From the NCBI GenBank assembly GCA_029259455.1, contig JAPDIT010000077.1, positions 1 through 13,371 on the forward strand: 13,371 bases of DNA, read 5' to 3'. The translations under genes and the position numbers were made by a program. The DNA comes from Archaeoglobi archaeon (GTDB lineage: Archaea > Halobacteriota > Archaeoglobi > Archaeoglobales > Archaeoglobaceae). This document shows positions 6,354 through 13,136 of this stretch, piece by piece; position 1 is the first letter of the stretch, and each line of letters opens with the position of its first letter. The notes below the pieces were generated by a model. It was not told the DNA's origin. It did not search any database and was given only the letters and a program-made list of their open reading frames with translations.

Positions 6354-6993
6354 TAAGAACCTCCACAGCCCTTTCAAGGCTATTTCCATTGTAAACAAGT
6401 TTTCCATTTCTTAAAACTATAAACGTATCGCAAATTTTTGCCTCATCGAGATTGTGGGTTGTGAAAAGCAACGTTCCATCGAATCTTTCCGCAATATCCA
6501 GAATCTTTTTTCTAACTGCTAAATCAAGTCCTGACGTTATTTCGTCGAGTATGAGTAAATCGGGCTCGTTTACAATGGCTTTTGCAAGTGAGACCCTTTG
6601 TAGATAACCTCTCGACAGCTCATTAACCTTGGTGTCGAGGTAATCTGAAAATCCAAACCTCTCCGCCAGCTCCTCCAATTTCTGCCCTCCTCCGTAAATT
6701 TTTGCGTAAAATTTTAGATTCTCTTTAACAGTGAGTTCACCGTAGAGCATTGGGTTGTGGGTTGCTATGCCAATTCTTTTTCTTGCATCTGGAGATGCAG
6801 AAGGGTCTTTCCCGAAAACCCTCACCTCCCCTTCAGTAGGTCTGAGTATTCCCGCAACTATTTTGGCAAGTGTTGACTTTCCAGCACCGTTGTAACCGAG
6901 TACAGCTACCTTCCCAGAGTTCACCTCAAAATTTATGCCTTTCAACACAGTTTTCCTTCCGAACCGCTTTGAAAGGCCTCTAACTTTAATCAT
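6340..6993 (-). CDS. ccmA: CcmA-like ABC transporter ATPase
   Basis: ATPase partner of the CcmB-like permease just downstream. The 217 residues carry Walker A GYNGAGKST (33-41), signature LSRGYLQR (126-133), Walker B LLILDE (146-151), D-loop SGLD (154-157) and switch His180 (TTHNLDE). Two deviations are visible. The signature is LSRGY rather than LSGGQ. The Q-loop position reads THNPMLYGELTV, so the usual Gln (GHQ in bacterial CcmA) seems to be Asn80. Walker B is followed by Ile-Thr rather than the usual Pro-Thr. The length is that of CcmA. The ATG at 6993 is only two bases after the hisB stop (TAACCATG), so it is the third gene of the his operon, and it overlaps ccmB by 14 bases. Confidence 0.85.
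   Translation of the reverse strand: MIKVRGLSKRFGRKTVLKGINFEVNSGKVAVLGYNGAGKSTLAKIVAGILRPTEGEVRVFGKDPSASPDARKRIGIATHNPMLYGELTVKENLKFYAKIYGGGQKLEELAERFGFSDYLDTKVNELSRGYLQRVSLAKAIVNEPDLLILDEITSGLDLAVRKKILDIAERFDGTLLFTTHNLDEAKICDTFIVLRNGKLVYNGNSLERAVEVLNEVS
6360..6364 (-). promoter_or_regulatory. Ribosome binding site that fixes the ccmB start
   Basis: GGAGG on the minus strand, inside the 3' end of ccmA and six bases before the ATG at 6353. It supports the shorter ccmB reading and translational coupling with ccmA. Confidence 0.7.
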
Positions 6994-6995
6994 GG

Positions 6996-7535
6996 TTAGT
7001 CCAGAACGCCCTTCGCACTTCTGTAGTCATTACCGCTCTTTTTTAAGGCTTTTTTCAGAGATATTGCAATTGCCTTGACGGCAGCCTCCATTTTGTGGTG
7101 CGAGTTCTTTCCCTTAATGCTGAGGTAAACGTTTAGTCCGGAGTTTCTGCATAGAGTGTCGAGAAAGTGCAGAAAGTCCTCCTCTTTCATCTCTCCATCC
7201 CCAAATTCCCCCTCAACCACAAGCACACCTCTCCCGCTGAAGTCGAGACCGCAGATGGCTACAGCATCATCCATTGGAACAATAGCATCACCGAACCTCT
7301 CCAAACCCTTTTTCTCCATCTCCGCCAGAGCTCTACCCAGCAGAATAGCGATATCCTCTATGACGTGGTGCTCAAGGTCTCCTTTGGCCTTCACTTTTAT
7401 CGCAATTCCGGAGTGTCTTGATAGCGTTTTAAGCATGTGGTCGAGAAATGCAATTGATGTGTCGACCTCAGTCTTGTCTGCACCGAAAATTACGGTGACT
7501 TCAGTTTCTTCGGTTTTCCTGCTAAACTTTTTCAT
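6996..7535 (-). CDS. hisB: Imidazoleglycerol-phosphate dehydratase
   Basis: HisB dehydrates imidazole-glycerol phosphate to imidazole-acetol phosphate, the sixth step of histidine synthesis, as a metal-dependent 24-mer (family knowledge). The 179 residues show the duplicated fold: TSIAFLDHMLKTLSRH (26-41), the first metal motif EHHVIED (55-61) and the second motif NSHHKMEAAVKA (144-155; His146, His147 and Glu150). It is a dehydratase only, with no HisN-type phosphatase domain. It is slightly shorter than the 190-200 residues usual in bacteria, partly because GDLEHH lacks about three residues of the common DLHIDDHH loop. The ATG at 7535 lies inside hisA (14-base overlap) and is preceded by GGGTGGAG, so translation is coupled with hisA. 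Confidence 0.96.
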   Translation of the reverse strand: MKKFSRKTEETEVTVIFGADKTEVDTSIAFLDHMLKTLSRHSGIAIKVKAKGDLEHHVIEDIAILLGRALAEMEKKGLERFGDAIVPMDDAVAICGLDFSGRGVLVVEGEFGDGEMKEEDFLHFLDTLCRNSGLNVYLSIKGKNSHHKMEAAVKAIAISLKKALKKSGNDYRSAKGVLD

Positions 7536-8238
7536 ACTCCACCCTTATTGCTTCTTCAAATTTAAGCTTTTTAGTGTATAGAGCTGAGCCTATTACAACT
7601 CCTGCCGCTCCAGACCTTTTGATGAACCTGATGTTCTCAACGCTCGTTATCCCACCAGCAATGTAAACGGGATTCCTGAGGGCTTTAACAACTTCTGCAA
7701 TCTTCTCCCTCTCTATCCCCGAAACCAACCCCTCAACGTCGATGTTCGTGTAAAGAAAAGAAACTCTGAGGTCGTCGTAAATTTCTGCCAGCTGAATTGG
7801 AGTTAAGCTTGCAGTCTCTTTCCACCCTTTGACAGCGACTCTGCCTTTTTTCGAGTCTATGGCTATCATAACCCTTCTTTCCCAGCTCTCTGCAAATTCT
7901 CTAACCTCTTCTACTTTCTCCACCGCAAGAGTACCGAAAATAACCCTCTCCACACCCAAGTCAAAAAGTCTCTCTGCAACCTTGAAATCCCTTATCCCCC
8001 CACCCACCTGCACCTCTGCAAGTGAGGCAATCTCTGCGATGATATCTTCATGTCTCATCTTTCCCTGGAAGGCACCGTCAAGGTCAATTACGTGGAGAAC
8101 TTTTGCCCCTTTCTCCACCCAACTTTTTGCTACTTCTACCGGATTCTCAGCCTCAAAAGTTATCTCATTCTCCTTTCCCTGTCTCAATCTCACGACTTTG
8201 CCGTCCTTGAGGTCAACAGCGGGAATTACTCGAAACAT
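7522..8238 (-). CDS. hisA: ProFAR isomerase (phosphoribosyl-formimino-AICAR-phosphate isomerase)
   Basis: HisA converts ProFAR to PRFAR by an Amadori rearrangement in histidine synthesis. The 238-residue (beta/alpha)8 barrel has the expected halves: IPAVDLKDGKVVRL at 5-18 with catalytic Asp9, phosphate-binding QVGGGIR (77-83) and FGTLAV, then AIDSKKGRVAVKGW with second catalytic Asp128, and AGGI plus VIGSALY near the C-terminus. The segment after strand 6 reads YTNIDVEGLVSG, keeping Thr164 but with Glu at 169 where most HisA proteins have Asp-Gly. The ATG at 8238 has no ribosome binding site and a TATA-like box about 30 bases upstream, pointing to a leaderless mRNA. It is the first gene of hisA-hisB-ccmA-ccmB; other his genes are not in the window. 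Confidence 0.96.
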   Translation of the reverse strand: MFRVIPAVDLKDGKVVRLRQGKENEITFEAENPVEVAKSWVEKGAKVLHVIDLDGAFQGKMRHEDIIAEIASLAEVQVGGGIRDFKVAERLFDLGVERVIFGTLAVEKVEEVREFAESWERRVMIAIDSKKGRVAVKGWKETASLTPIQLAEIYDDLRVSFLYTNIDVEGLVSGIEREKIAEVVKALRNPVYIAGGITSVENIRFIKRSGAAGVVIGSALYTKKLKFEEAIRVEYEKV

Positions 8239-8259
8239 TGGAGAAAATAAACAGAGGAA

Positions 8260-8277
8260 TTAAAAAAATTTATTTGA
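8260..8277 (-). promoter_or_regulatory. Promoter of the hisA-hisB-ccmA-ccmB operon
   Basis: The minus strand carries an 18-base A/T-only block (AAATAAATTTTTTTAATT) centred about 30 bases before the hisA ATG. No GGTG or GGAGG lies between it and the ATG. This is the only plausible promoter for the four tightly packed genes. No operator-like repeat is evident. Confidence 0.5.
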
Positions 8278-8344
8278 TCGAAAATCAGTTGCCCTCGTGC
8301 CAAACCTAGCTACAGAAGCATATTCAGCCTCCAGCACTCAAAGT

Positions 8345-8354
8345 TGAAAAAGAC
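8345..8354 (-). terminator. Oligo-T terminator candidate after the acyl-CoA dehydrogenase
   Basis: Right after the stop codon at 8357-8359 the minus strand reads GGTCTTTTTCAA. A run of five T is a typical, though weak, archaeal stop signal. Confidence 0.35.
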
Positions 8355-8356
8355 CA

Positions 8357-9544
8357 TTACCTTAACTCCCTCCTAAATGCCTGGTAGCCTGTAATCGCCC
8401 TTCCAAGTATGAGCGTGTGGATATCGTCAGTCCCCTCGTAAGTATACACGGACTCAATATTCGCCATATGTCTTATCGGGGAGTAGTCCAAGCTTATACC
8501 ATTGGCTCCCAGCAGCTCTCTTGCAGTCCTCGCACAATAGCGAGCAACCCTGACGTTGTTCTTCTTTGCCAAGGAAATCTGTTCAGGTGTCGCTTTTCCT
8601 TCATCCATGAGTTTTCCGAGTCTCCAGCACAGCAACTGCCCCTTTGTTATTTCTATGAGCATTTTAACAAGCTTCTCCTGAACGAGCTGGTAGGCTGCTA
8701 AAGGCGCCCCAAACTGCTTCCTTTCTTTAGTATAGTTCAAGGCGGTTTCGTAGCAGTCCATTGCTGCTCCTATCGCTCCCCAAGATATTCCGTATCTGGC
8801 CTGATCCAAGCAGCTTAGTGGGGCCCTTAACCCCTTCGCGTTGGGCAATCTGTTCTCCTCCGGAACCCTGCAGTTTACTAAACCGATTTCACCTACTCCA
8901 CCTGCCCTCATTGACCCCTTCTTTGTAATACCGTGCTGCTGGAATCCCTTCGTTCCCTTTTCTACAATGAATCCCTTTATTTTGCCGTCATCAACATCTC
9001 TCGCCCATACAATAGCGATATCTGCAACGTCTGCTTCAGTGATCCAAGTCTTAGTTCCGTTAAGAATCCACTCATCTCCGTCTCTTCTTGCAGTTGCTTC
9101 CATACTGCTAGGATCGCTTCCGTGGTTCGGCTCTGTAAGGCCAAAGCAGCCGATGATCTCTCCTTTAGCTAGTTTTGGCAGATATTTGTGCTTCTGCTCC
9201 TCACTTCCGTACTGCCAGATTGGGTACATCACTAATCCAGAAGTGACTGCAACAAAGCTTCTCAAAGCGCTGTCGACCCTCTCAACTTCCTGACAGACTA
9301 TTCCGAAAGTTGTGTAGCTCATTCCCGGACAGCCATATTCCTCTGGAATGAATGTACCCAACATCCCGAGCTCACCAAACTTCTTTCCAATTACATGGAA
9401 GTCCAAAGGCTCCTCTTTATGCCATGCATCCACAACAAGCGGAACAACCTCGTTCTCAAGGAATTCTCTGACGGAATTCCTTACAAGCCTGTCCTCGTCG
9501 CTCAGAAGTTCGTCAACATTGTAAAAGTCAACCCCTTTAAACAT
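8357..9544 (-). CDS. Acyl-CoA dehydrogenase of the glutaryl-CoA dehydrogenase type
   Basis: FAD enzyme of the acyl-CoA dehydrogenase family, probably acting on glutaryl-CoA and yielding crotonyl-CoA plus CO2 in aromatic, lysine or dicarboxylate breakdown. The 395 residues show the N-terminal helical domain, the FAD-binding segment FGLTEPNHGSDPSSME with WILNGTKTWIT, and the C-terminal helices ending YEGTDDIHTLILGRA. The catalytic base is Glu370 of YEGT. EVERVDSALRS (86-96) keeps the Glu (88) and Arg (95) that match Glu87 and Arg94 of human glutaryl-CoA dehydrogenase. The start at 9544 is chosen because AAGGTGGTAGA stands just before it; an upstream in-frame start at 9580 has no such site. It stands alone between radA and the his operon, with no electron-transfer flavoprotein gene nearby. 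Substrate assignment is inferred. Confidence 0.88.
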   Translation of the reverse strand: MFKGVDFYNVDELLSDEDRLVRNSVREFLENEVVPLVVDAWHKEEPLDFHVIGKKFGELGMLGTFIPEEYGCPGMSYTTFGIVCQEVERVDSALRSFVAVTSGLVMYPIWQYGSEEQKHKYLPKLAKGEIIGCFGLTEPNHGSDPSSMEATARRDGDEWILNGTKTWITEADVADIAIVWARDVDDGKIKGFIVEKGTKGFQQHGITKKGSMRAGGVGEIGLVNCRVPEENRLPNAKGLRAPLSCLDQARYGISWGAIGAAMDCYETALNYTKERKQFGAPLAAYQLVQEKLVKMLIEITKGQLLCWRLGKLMDEGKATPEQISLAKKNNVRVARYCARTARELLGANGISLDYSPIRHMANIESVYTYEGTDDIHTLILGRAITGYQAFRRELR

Positions 9545-9618
9545 TCTACCACCTTTTTGAAAAATATTCGGAGAAGCCAAGGTTGATTATGAGGGCTTTC
9601 TTGGAGCAAGTAGAGAAT

Positions 9619-10629
9619 TTACTTCCTTTTCTTCTTCTCCTTCTCGTCCACGTCCTCAATCCCTCTCTCCGTTACTCTGAAAATTGCCTCCCCTTCTGGC
9701 AAGTGCGGCGAGTCGATCAGTCTTGCGATTCTGAGGTCTTCCTTGCCCTTCTTGAGGTAAACCCTGAAAGTTGCCGTATGCGCTACTATATGCCCGCCTA
9801 CCGGCTTCGTTGGATCTCCAAACAACACATCTGGCCTCGCCATAACCTGATTTGTAACAACAATTGCGGCGTTGTAAAGCTCACCAAACTTCATCAAATC
9901 GTGCAAATGCCTGTTCAGCTTCTGCTGCCTGTCAGCCAGAGTCCCCCTGCCCACATACTCTGCTCTGAAGTGAGACATGAGGGAGTCCACGATTATAAGC
10001 CTAACAGGCCTCCCATCTTTCTTGAGCTTCTCTGCCAGCTCCTTTGCGTTATCAACGAGAAGCATCTGGTGGTTAGAGTTGTAAGCCTGAGCGACGTAGA
10101 TGTTTTTCAGGACTTCATTTCCATCGAGGCCCTTTGCTTCAGCCATCTGGAGTATCCTCTCAGGCCTGAAGGTGTTTTCAGTATCTATGACTATAACTGA
10201 CCCCCCAAGCCCGCCCTCATCTTCCGGAAGCTGAACGTTCACAGCCAGCTGATGGCAGATTTGCGTCTTACCACTGCCAAACTCACCGAAAAACTCCGTA
10301 ATGGACTGGGTTTCAATACCTCCACCAAGCAACTCGTCAAGGTCTCTACTCCCTGTAGTTATCTTCTTTACAGATTTCCTCCTTTCAAGAACCTTATCTC
10401 CGCTCTCAAATCCACCTATGTTGGCCAATTTTCTTGCAGCCTGAATAATCTTTACAGCGCTACCTTCAGTGATCCCTCCCACATTGGCGAGTTCTGATGG
10501 TGAAGCTACAGCAACAGCCTCCACTGTCGAATAACCAGCTTCTCTAAGTTTTCTCGCCGTTTCAGGACCAACTCCAGGGATGTCTTCAAGCTCAATAATC
10601 TTCATTTCTTCGTTGCTCTCCTCACCCAT
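9619..10629 (-). CDS. radA: RadA recombinase
   Basis: Archaeal Rad51/RecA orthologue that forms filaments on single-stranded DNA and carries out strand exchange. The 336 residues comprise an N-terminal helix-hairpin-helix domain (about 12-68, DIPGVGPETARKL and VGGITEGSA), a linker with the polymerisation motif GFESG (73-77), and the RecA core. The core has Walker A GEFGSGKT (115-122), catalytic Glu151 in DTENTF, Walker B RLIIVDS (210-216), TNQ and the L2-side segment KPVGGHIVAHTATFRVY. It is full length with no intein. The polymerisation motif ends in Gly (FxxG), not Ala as in Rad51 and Pyrococcus RadA; I recall the same in Methanococcus voltae RadA. The ATG at 10629 is preceded by GGAGGTGA, a near-perfect ribosome binding site. 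Divergent from the HD-domain gene across 56 bases. Confidence 0.97.
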   Translation of the reverse strand: MGEESNEEMKIIELEDIPGVGPETARKLREAGYSTVEAVAVASPSELANVGGITEGSAVKIIQAARKLANIGGFESGDKVLERRKSVKKITTGSRDLDELLGGGIETQSITEFFGEFGSGKTQICHQLAVNVQLPEDEGGLGGSVIVIDTENTFRPERILQMAEAKGLDGNEVLKNIYVAQAYNSNHQMLLVDNAKELAEKLKKDGRPVRLIIVDSLMSHFRAEYVGRGTLADRQQKLNRHLHDLMKFGELYNAAIVVTNQVMARPDVLFGDPTKPVGGHIVAHTATFRVYLKKGKEDLRIARLIDSPHLPEGEAIFRVTERGIEDVDEKEKKKRK

Positions 10630-10650
10630 TACTTCACCTCCTACACAAAT

Positions 10651-10667
10651 CCATTAAATTTTTTTGG
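10651..10667. promoter_or_regulatory. A/T-rich promoter block between radA and the HD-domain gene
   Basis: CCATTAAATTTTTTTGG lies in the 56-base gap. For the HD gene on the plus strand its centre is about 26 bases before the GTG at 10686, the exact spacing for a leaderless transcript. For radA the same block would place the start of transcription in the ribosome binding site (complement of 10634-10641), so radA may use a weaker box further upstream. No DNA-damage operator is known or visible. Confidence 0.45.
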
Positions 10668-10685
10668 TTCATCTTAACTTCAAGA

Positions 10686-11201
10686 GTGTCATCGCACGAT
10701 GAGGGGCATGTAGAGAGGGTTGTTAGAATCGCCCGCTACTTGGCAGAAAAAGAGGGGGCAAGGCTGGATGTCGTTTTAAAGGCTGCAGAACTTCACGATA
10801 TTGCCAGAAATCACCCGAATCACGCTGAAAAATCCGCTGAAATTGCAAGAGAGCTTTTGAAAGATTACGATGCCGAATTTGTGGATGCGGTCTGCCACGC
10901 CATCGAGGCCCACTCCTTCTCGGGAAAAGTGAAACCAAAAACGTTAGAGGCAAAAATCTTGAGCGATGCGGACAAGCTCGATGCGATGGGGGCTATTGGG
11001 GTGGCGAGAGCCTTTCTCTTCAGCGGTGAAAAAGGGCGAAACATCGAAGAGACCCTAATTCACTTTGAGGAGAAGCTTCTGAAACTGAAGGACATGCTCT
11101 ACACAGAAACAGCGAGGGAGATAGCCAGAGAAAGACACAGATTCCTCGAAGAATTTTACCGGCAAATCAAAAAAGAGTTAGATGAGTTTGAATCCAAATA
11201 G
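10686..11201 (+). CDS. HD-domain metal-dependent phosphohydrolase, substrate unknown
   Basis: The 171 residues form a compact HD domain: first ligand in SHDEGHVERV (His8), the HD doublet His37-Asp38 in AAELHDIARN, further histidines His71 and His76 in CHAIEAHSF, and the last Asp (Asp96) in SDADKLDAMG. This order (H, HD, H, H, D) is that of the YedJ-like HD hydrolases, which bind metal and cleave phosphate esters or nucleotides. The C-terminal third is helical and highly charged (EIARERHRFLEEFYRQIKKE). The start is a GTG at 10686; there is no in-frame ATG before the metal ligands, and a TATA-like block sits 26 bases upstream, so a leaderless start fits. The 3' end overlaps the convergent T2SSF gene by 24 bases. 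Its position opposite radA suggests but does not prove a nucleic-acid or nucleotide role. Confidence 0.85.
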   Translation: MSSHDEGHVERVVRIARYLAEKEGARLDVVLKAAELHDIARNHPNHAEKSAEIARELLKDYDAEFVDAVCHAIEAHSFSGKVKPKTLEAKILSDADKLDAMGAIGVARAFLFSGEKGRNIEETLIHFEEKLLKLKDMLYTETAREIARERHRFLEEFYRQIKKELDEFESK

Positions 11202-13133
11202 GACGTTGAAGACAATATAGGCTATGGCAAGCATTACAAAGGAGTGTTTTGCCCCCGCACCCAAACTGCCCTCTCCCATGACTCCCGCAACCATTCCTGC
11301 AAAGATTCCCTGAAACACCGCTGCATGCATGAATATGTTTCTGTAGGTATTGACATCAACGCCCTGCAGCATTTGAAAGCTCTGTCCTGTCGCTTGGACT
11401 TTCGCGGCACTTTCAGCAAGAGTTGAAAGGAATGTTGACGAGATGATGTAAACTATGCCGATGAAAACGAAGAAGGCTATATAGACGATGATCACGTACA
11501 TGAACATGTTGGTCATCCTCTCCCTCCTCAATAGCTCTGCACTTGTAGCATCTTTTGCCGATATCATCAAAACCTCCGTAACGTTTCCTGTTGACTTTAG
11601 AGCTTCGTTGAGGAGTGCCATCGTTCTTGAAATCTCAAATATTTTCAGCCTGTTGGCAAACCTTACAAGGGCGTCTGAAAGGCTGATACCCCAGTCGAGA
11701 TCCGCCTTTATTTTCGCTATTTCCTTTTTCAGCGGGCTTGTATCGGTTTTTGCTATCATTGTAATTGCTCGGTAGATTGGCATACCGCTCTCGTTAGCTG
11801 AGGCAAGCTTGCTTAAGAATATTGGTGTCAAACGCATGTAAGTCTTCATCTTTCTCTTGCCGAGTTCAAAGAAGACCGCAAACGGGGCGAGAACAACTAT
11901 TAGGGCAATGAAGATGTAGTCGTCGTAAGAAAAGAACCAGTTCTTCAAATCCATTCCGGGGATGTAAGGATTTGCCATAAACCCATAGACAAGCACCGCG
12001 ATGGCTGCGGGAACTGTAAATGCAAACGTGTAATACGGATTCTCCACGATAAGTCTGAAGGGGTTCCTCAGCTTCTTCTTAAGCCTGTATCTGTTCACCT
12101 TTCCCTCAACCTTTTTCCTCTCCTTTGGGTCAAGTTCCGACGATCGTCTAATATACAGATACCTCTCTCTCAGCGTTGGAGCGCTGCCCTCGTCTCCGGG
12201 AGTTAAAAGTTTGATAAGCATTGCAAACATGAAGGAGCCGATGGGAATTACGAGATAAATAATGGAAAACAGAGCAATCTCGTTGGTTTGACCCATAACC
12301 GACATGACGGTCTGAATGATTATAAGGAAAAGTGGTCCTGCAACAAATGCTGTGATGTAAGTTTCCGCCATCAGTCCAAGAAATTCGATGAAACTTTTCT
12401 GATCCTGTTTCGCCCTCTCAAAGTAGAACTCCGCTCTCTCCTCAAAATATCTTGTAACGTCACCACCGCTATCGATTATCGTGATGAGCCCATGCAAAAA
12501 CTCCTTGAAGTTCTCAGAAGGTGAGGTTTCAACAGCCTCTGCCAGAGCTGTTCTCAAATCCTTGCCCAGCCCCTCAACCTCCCACAGAATCCTTGAAGCT
12601 TCTTTCGACACCTCTCCATAAACCTCATAGTTATCCGCAAGAGCTTTGAGAATCTGAACCAGACTCATTCCACCCTTGCTTAAGGAATACATGAACGTGA
12701 TTGCGTGCGGAAGTACTCTGTCGATTTTGCTCTTCCTATCGCTTATCACAGTTGAGGGATAGATCGCAAAAATAAGATTTCCAATATAGTATAAAACTAA
12801 TGTTATGCCTATCGCCAAGAGACTGGCATAGACAAAAGGCCTGTAAAGCAGCCAGTAGGTTGCGATGGGTTCGGGAAGGCGAATGTTAAAGAACGGGGGC
12901 ACACCAATGTACTTAACAAGTATAAAAGCCGCAATCAGCCCTATAATCGCACCCACCAACCCAAAAAGGAGCGAGAACATTCTTGCTGTAGCTATGTACA
13001 TTTCAGGAGGCATGGAAATCATCGCCTTTTTCAGAGACCTTTCAAGCTCGAAGTACTTCGACTCATTTTTTGTTATATCCTTCTCAAAAAGCTTATATCC
13101 AATATAAGTCAGCCTGTTAGCTTCTTTAAACAT
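11178..13133 (-). CDS. Large archaeal T2SSF (TadC/FlaJ-like) membrane platform protein
   Basis: Polytopic inner platform of an archaeal type IV pilus-like or secretion machine. The 651 residues contain two T2SSF modules (about 144-280 and 435-568), each opening with a helix like HAITFMYSLSKGGMSLVQIL or PIFLSKLASANESGMPIYRA. About nine membrane segments are visible (roughly 52-76, 96-126, 257-281, 287-311, 369-393, 405-425, 542-568, 600-624, 630-650). The duplicated, 600-plus-residue layout is the archaeal GspF/TadBC-like form rather than a compact single-module FlaJ. The start at 13133 lies three bases after the stop of the ATPase gene, with GGAGGGG just upstream, so the two are co-transcribed. 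No prepilin-like gene or prepilin peptidase is in the window; archaellum, adhesive pilus or secretion cannot be told apart. Confidence 0.88.
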   Translation of the reverse strand: MFKEANRLTYIGYKLFEKDITKNESKYFELERSLKKAMISMPPEMYIATARMFSLLFGLVGAIIGLIAAFILVKYIGVPPFFNIRLPEPIATYWLLYRPFVYASLLAIGITLVLYYIGNLIFAIYPSTVISDRKSKIDRVLPHAITFMYSLSKGGMSLVQILKALADNYEVYGEVSKEASRILWEVEGLGKDLRTALAEAVETSPSENFKEFLHGLITIIDSGGDVTRYFEERAEFYFERAKQDQKSFIEFLGLMAETYITAFVAGPLFLIIIQTVMSVMGQTNEIALFSIIYLVIPIGSFMFAMLIKLLTPGDEGSAPTLRERYLYIRRSSELDPKERKKVEGKVNRYRLKKKLRNPFRLIVENPYYTFAFTVPAAIAVLVYGFMANPYIPGMDLKNWFFSYDDYIFIALIVVLAPFAVFFELGKRKMKTYMRLTPIFLSKLASANESGMPIYRAITMIAKTDTSPLKKEIAKIKADLDWGISLSDALVRFANRLKIFEISRTMALLNEALKSTGNVTEVLMISAKDATSAELLRRERMTNMFMYVIIVYIAFFVFIGIVYIISSTFLSTLAESAAKVQATGQSFQMLQGVDVNTYRNIFMHAAVFQGIFAGMVAGVMGEGSLGAGAKHSFVMLAIAYIVFNVLFGFKLI

Positions 13134-13136
13134 CCT

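Noticed and set aside
9583..10200. Plus-strand open frame of 205 codons opposite radA
   Set aside because: It is fully antisense to radA, its product looks like no protein I know, and its start region overlaps the acyl-CoA dehydrogenase promoter area.
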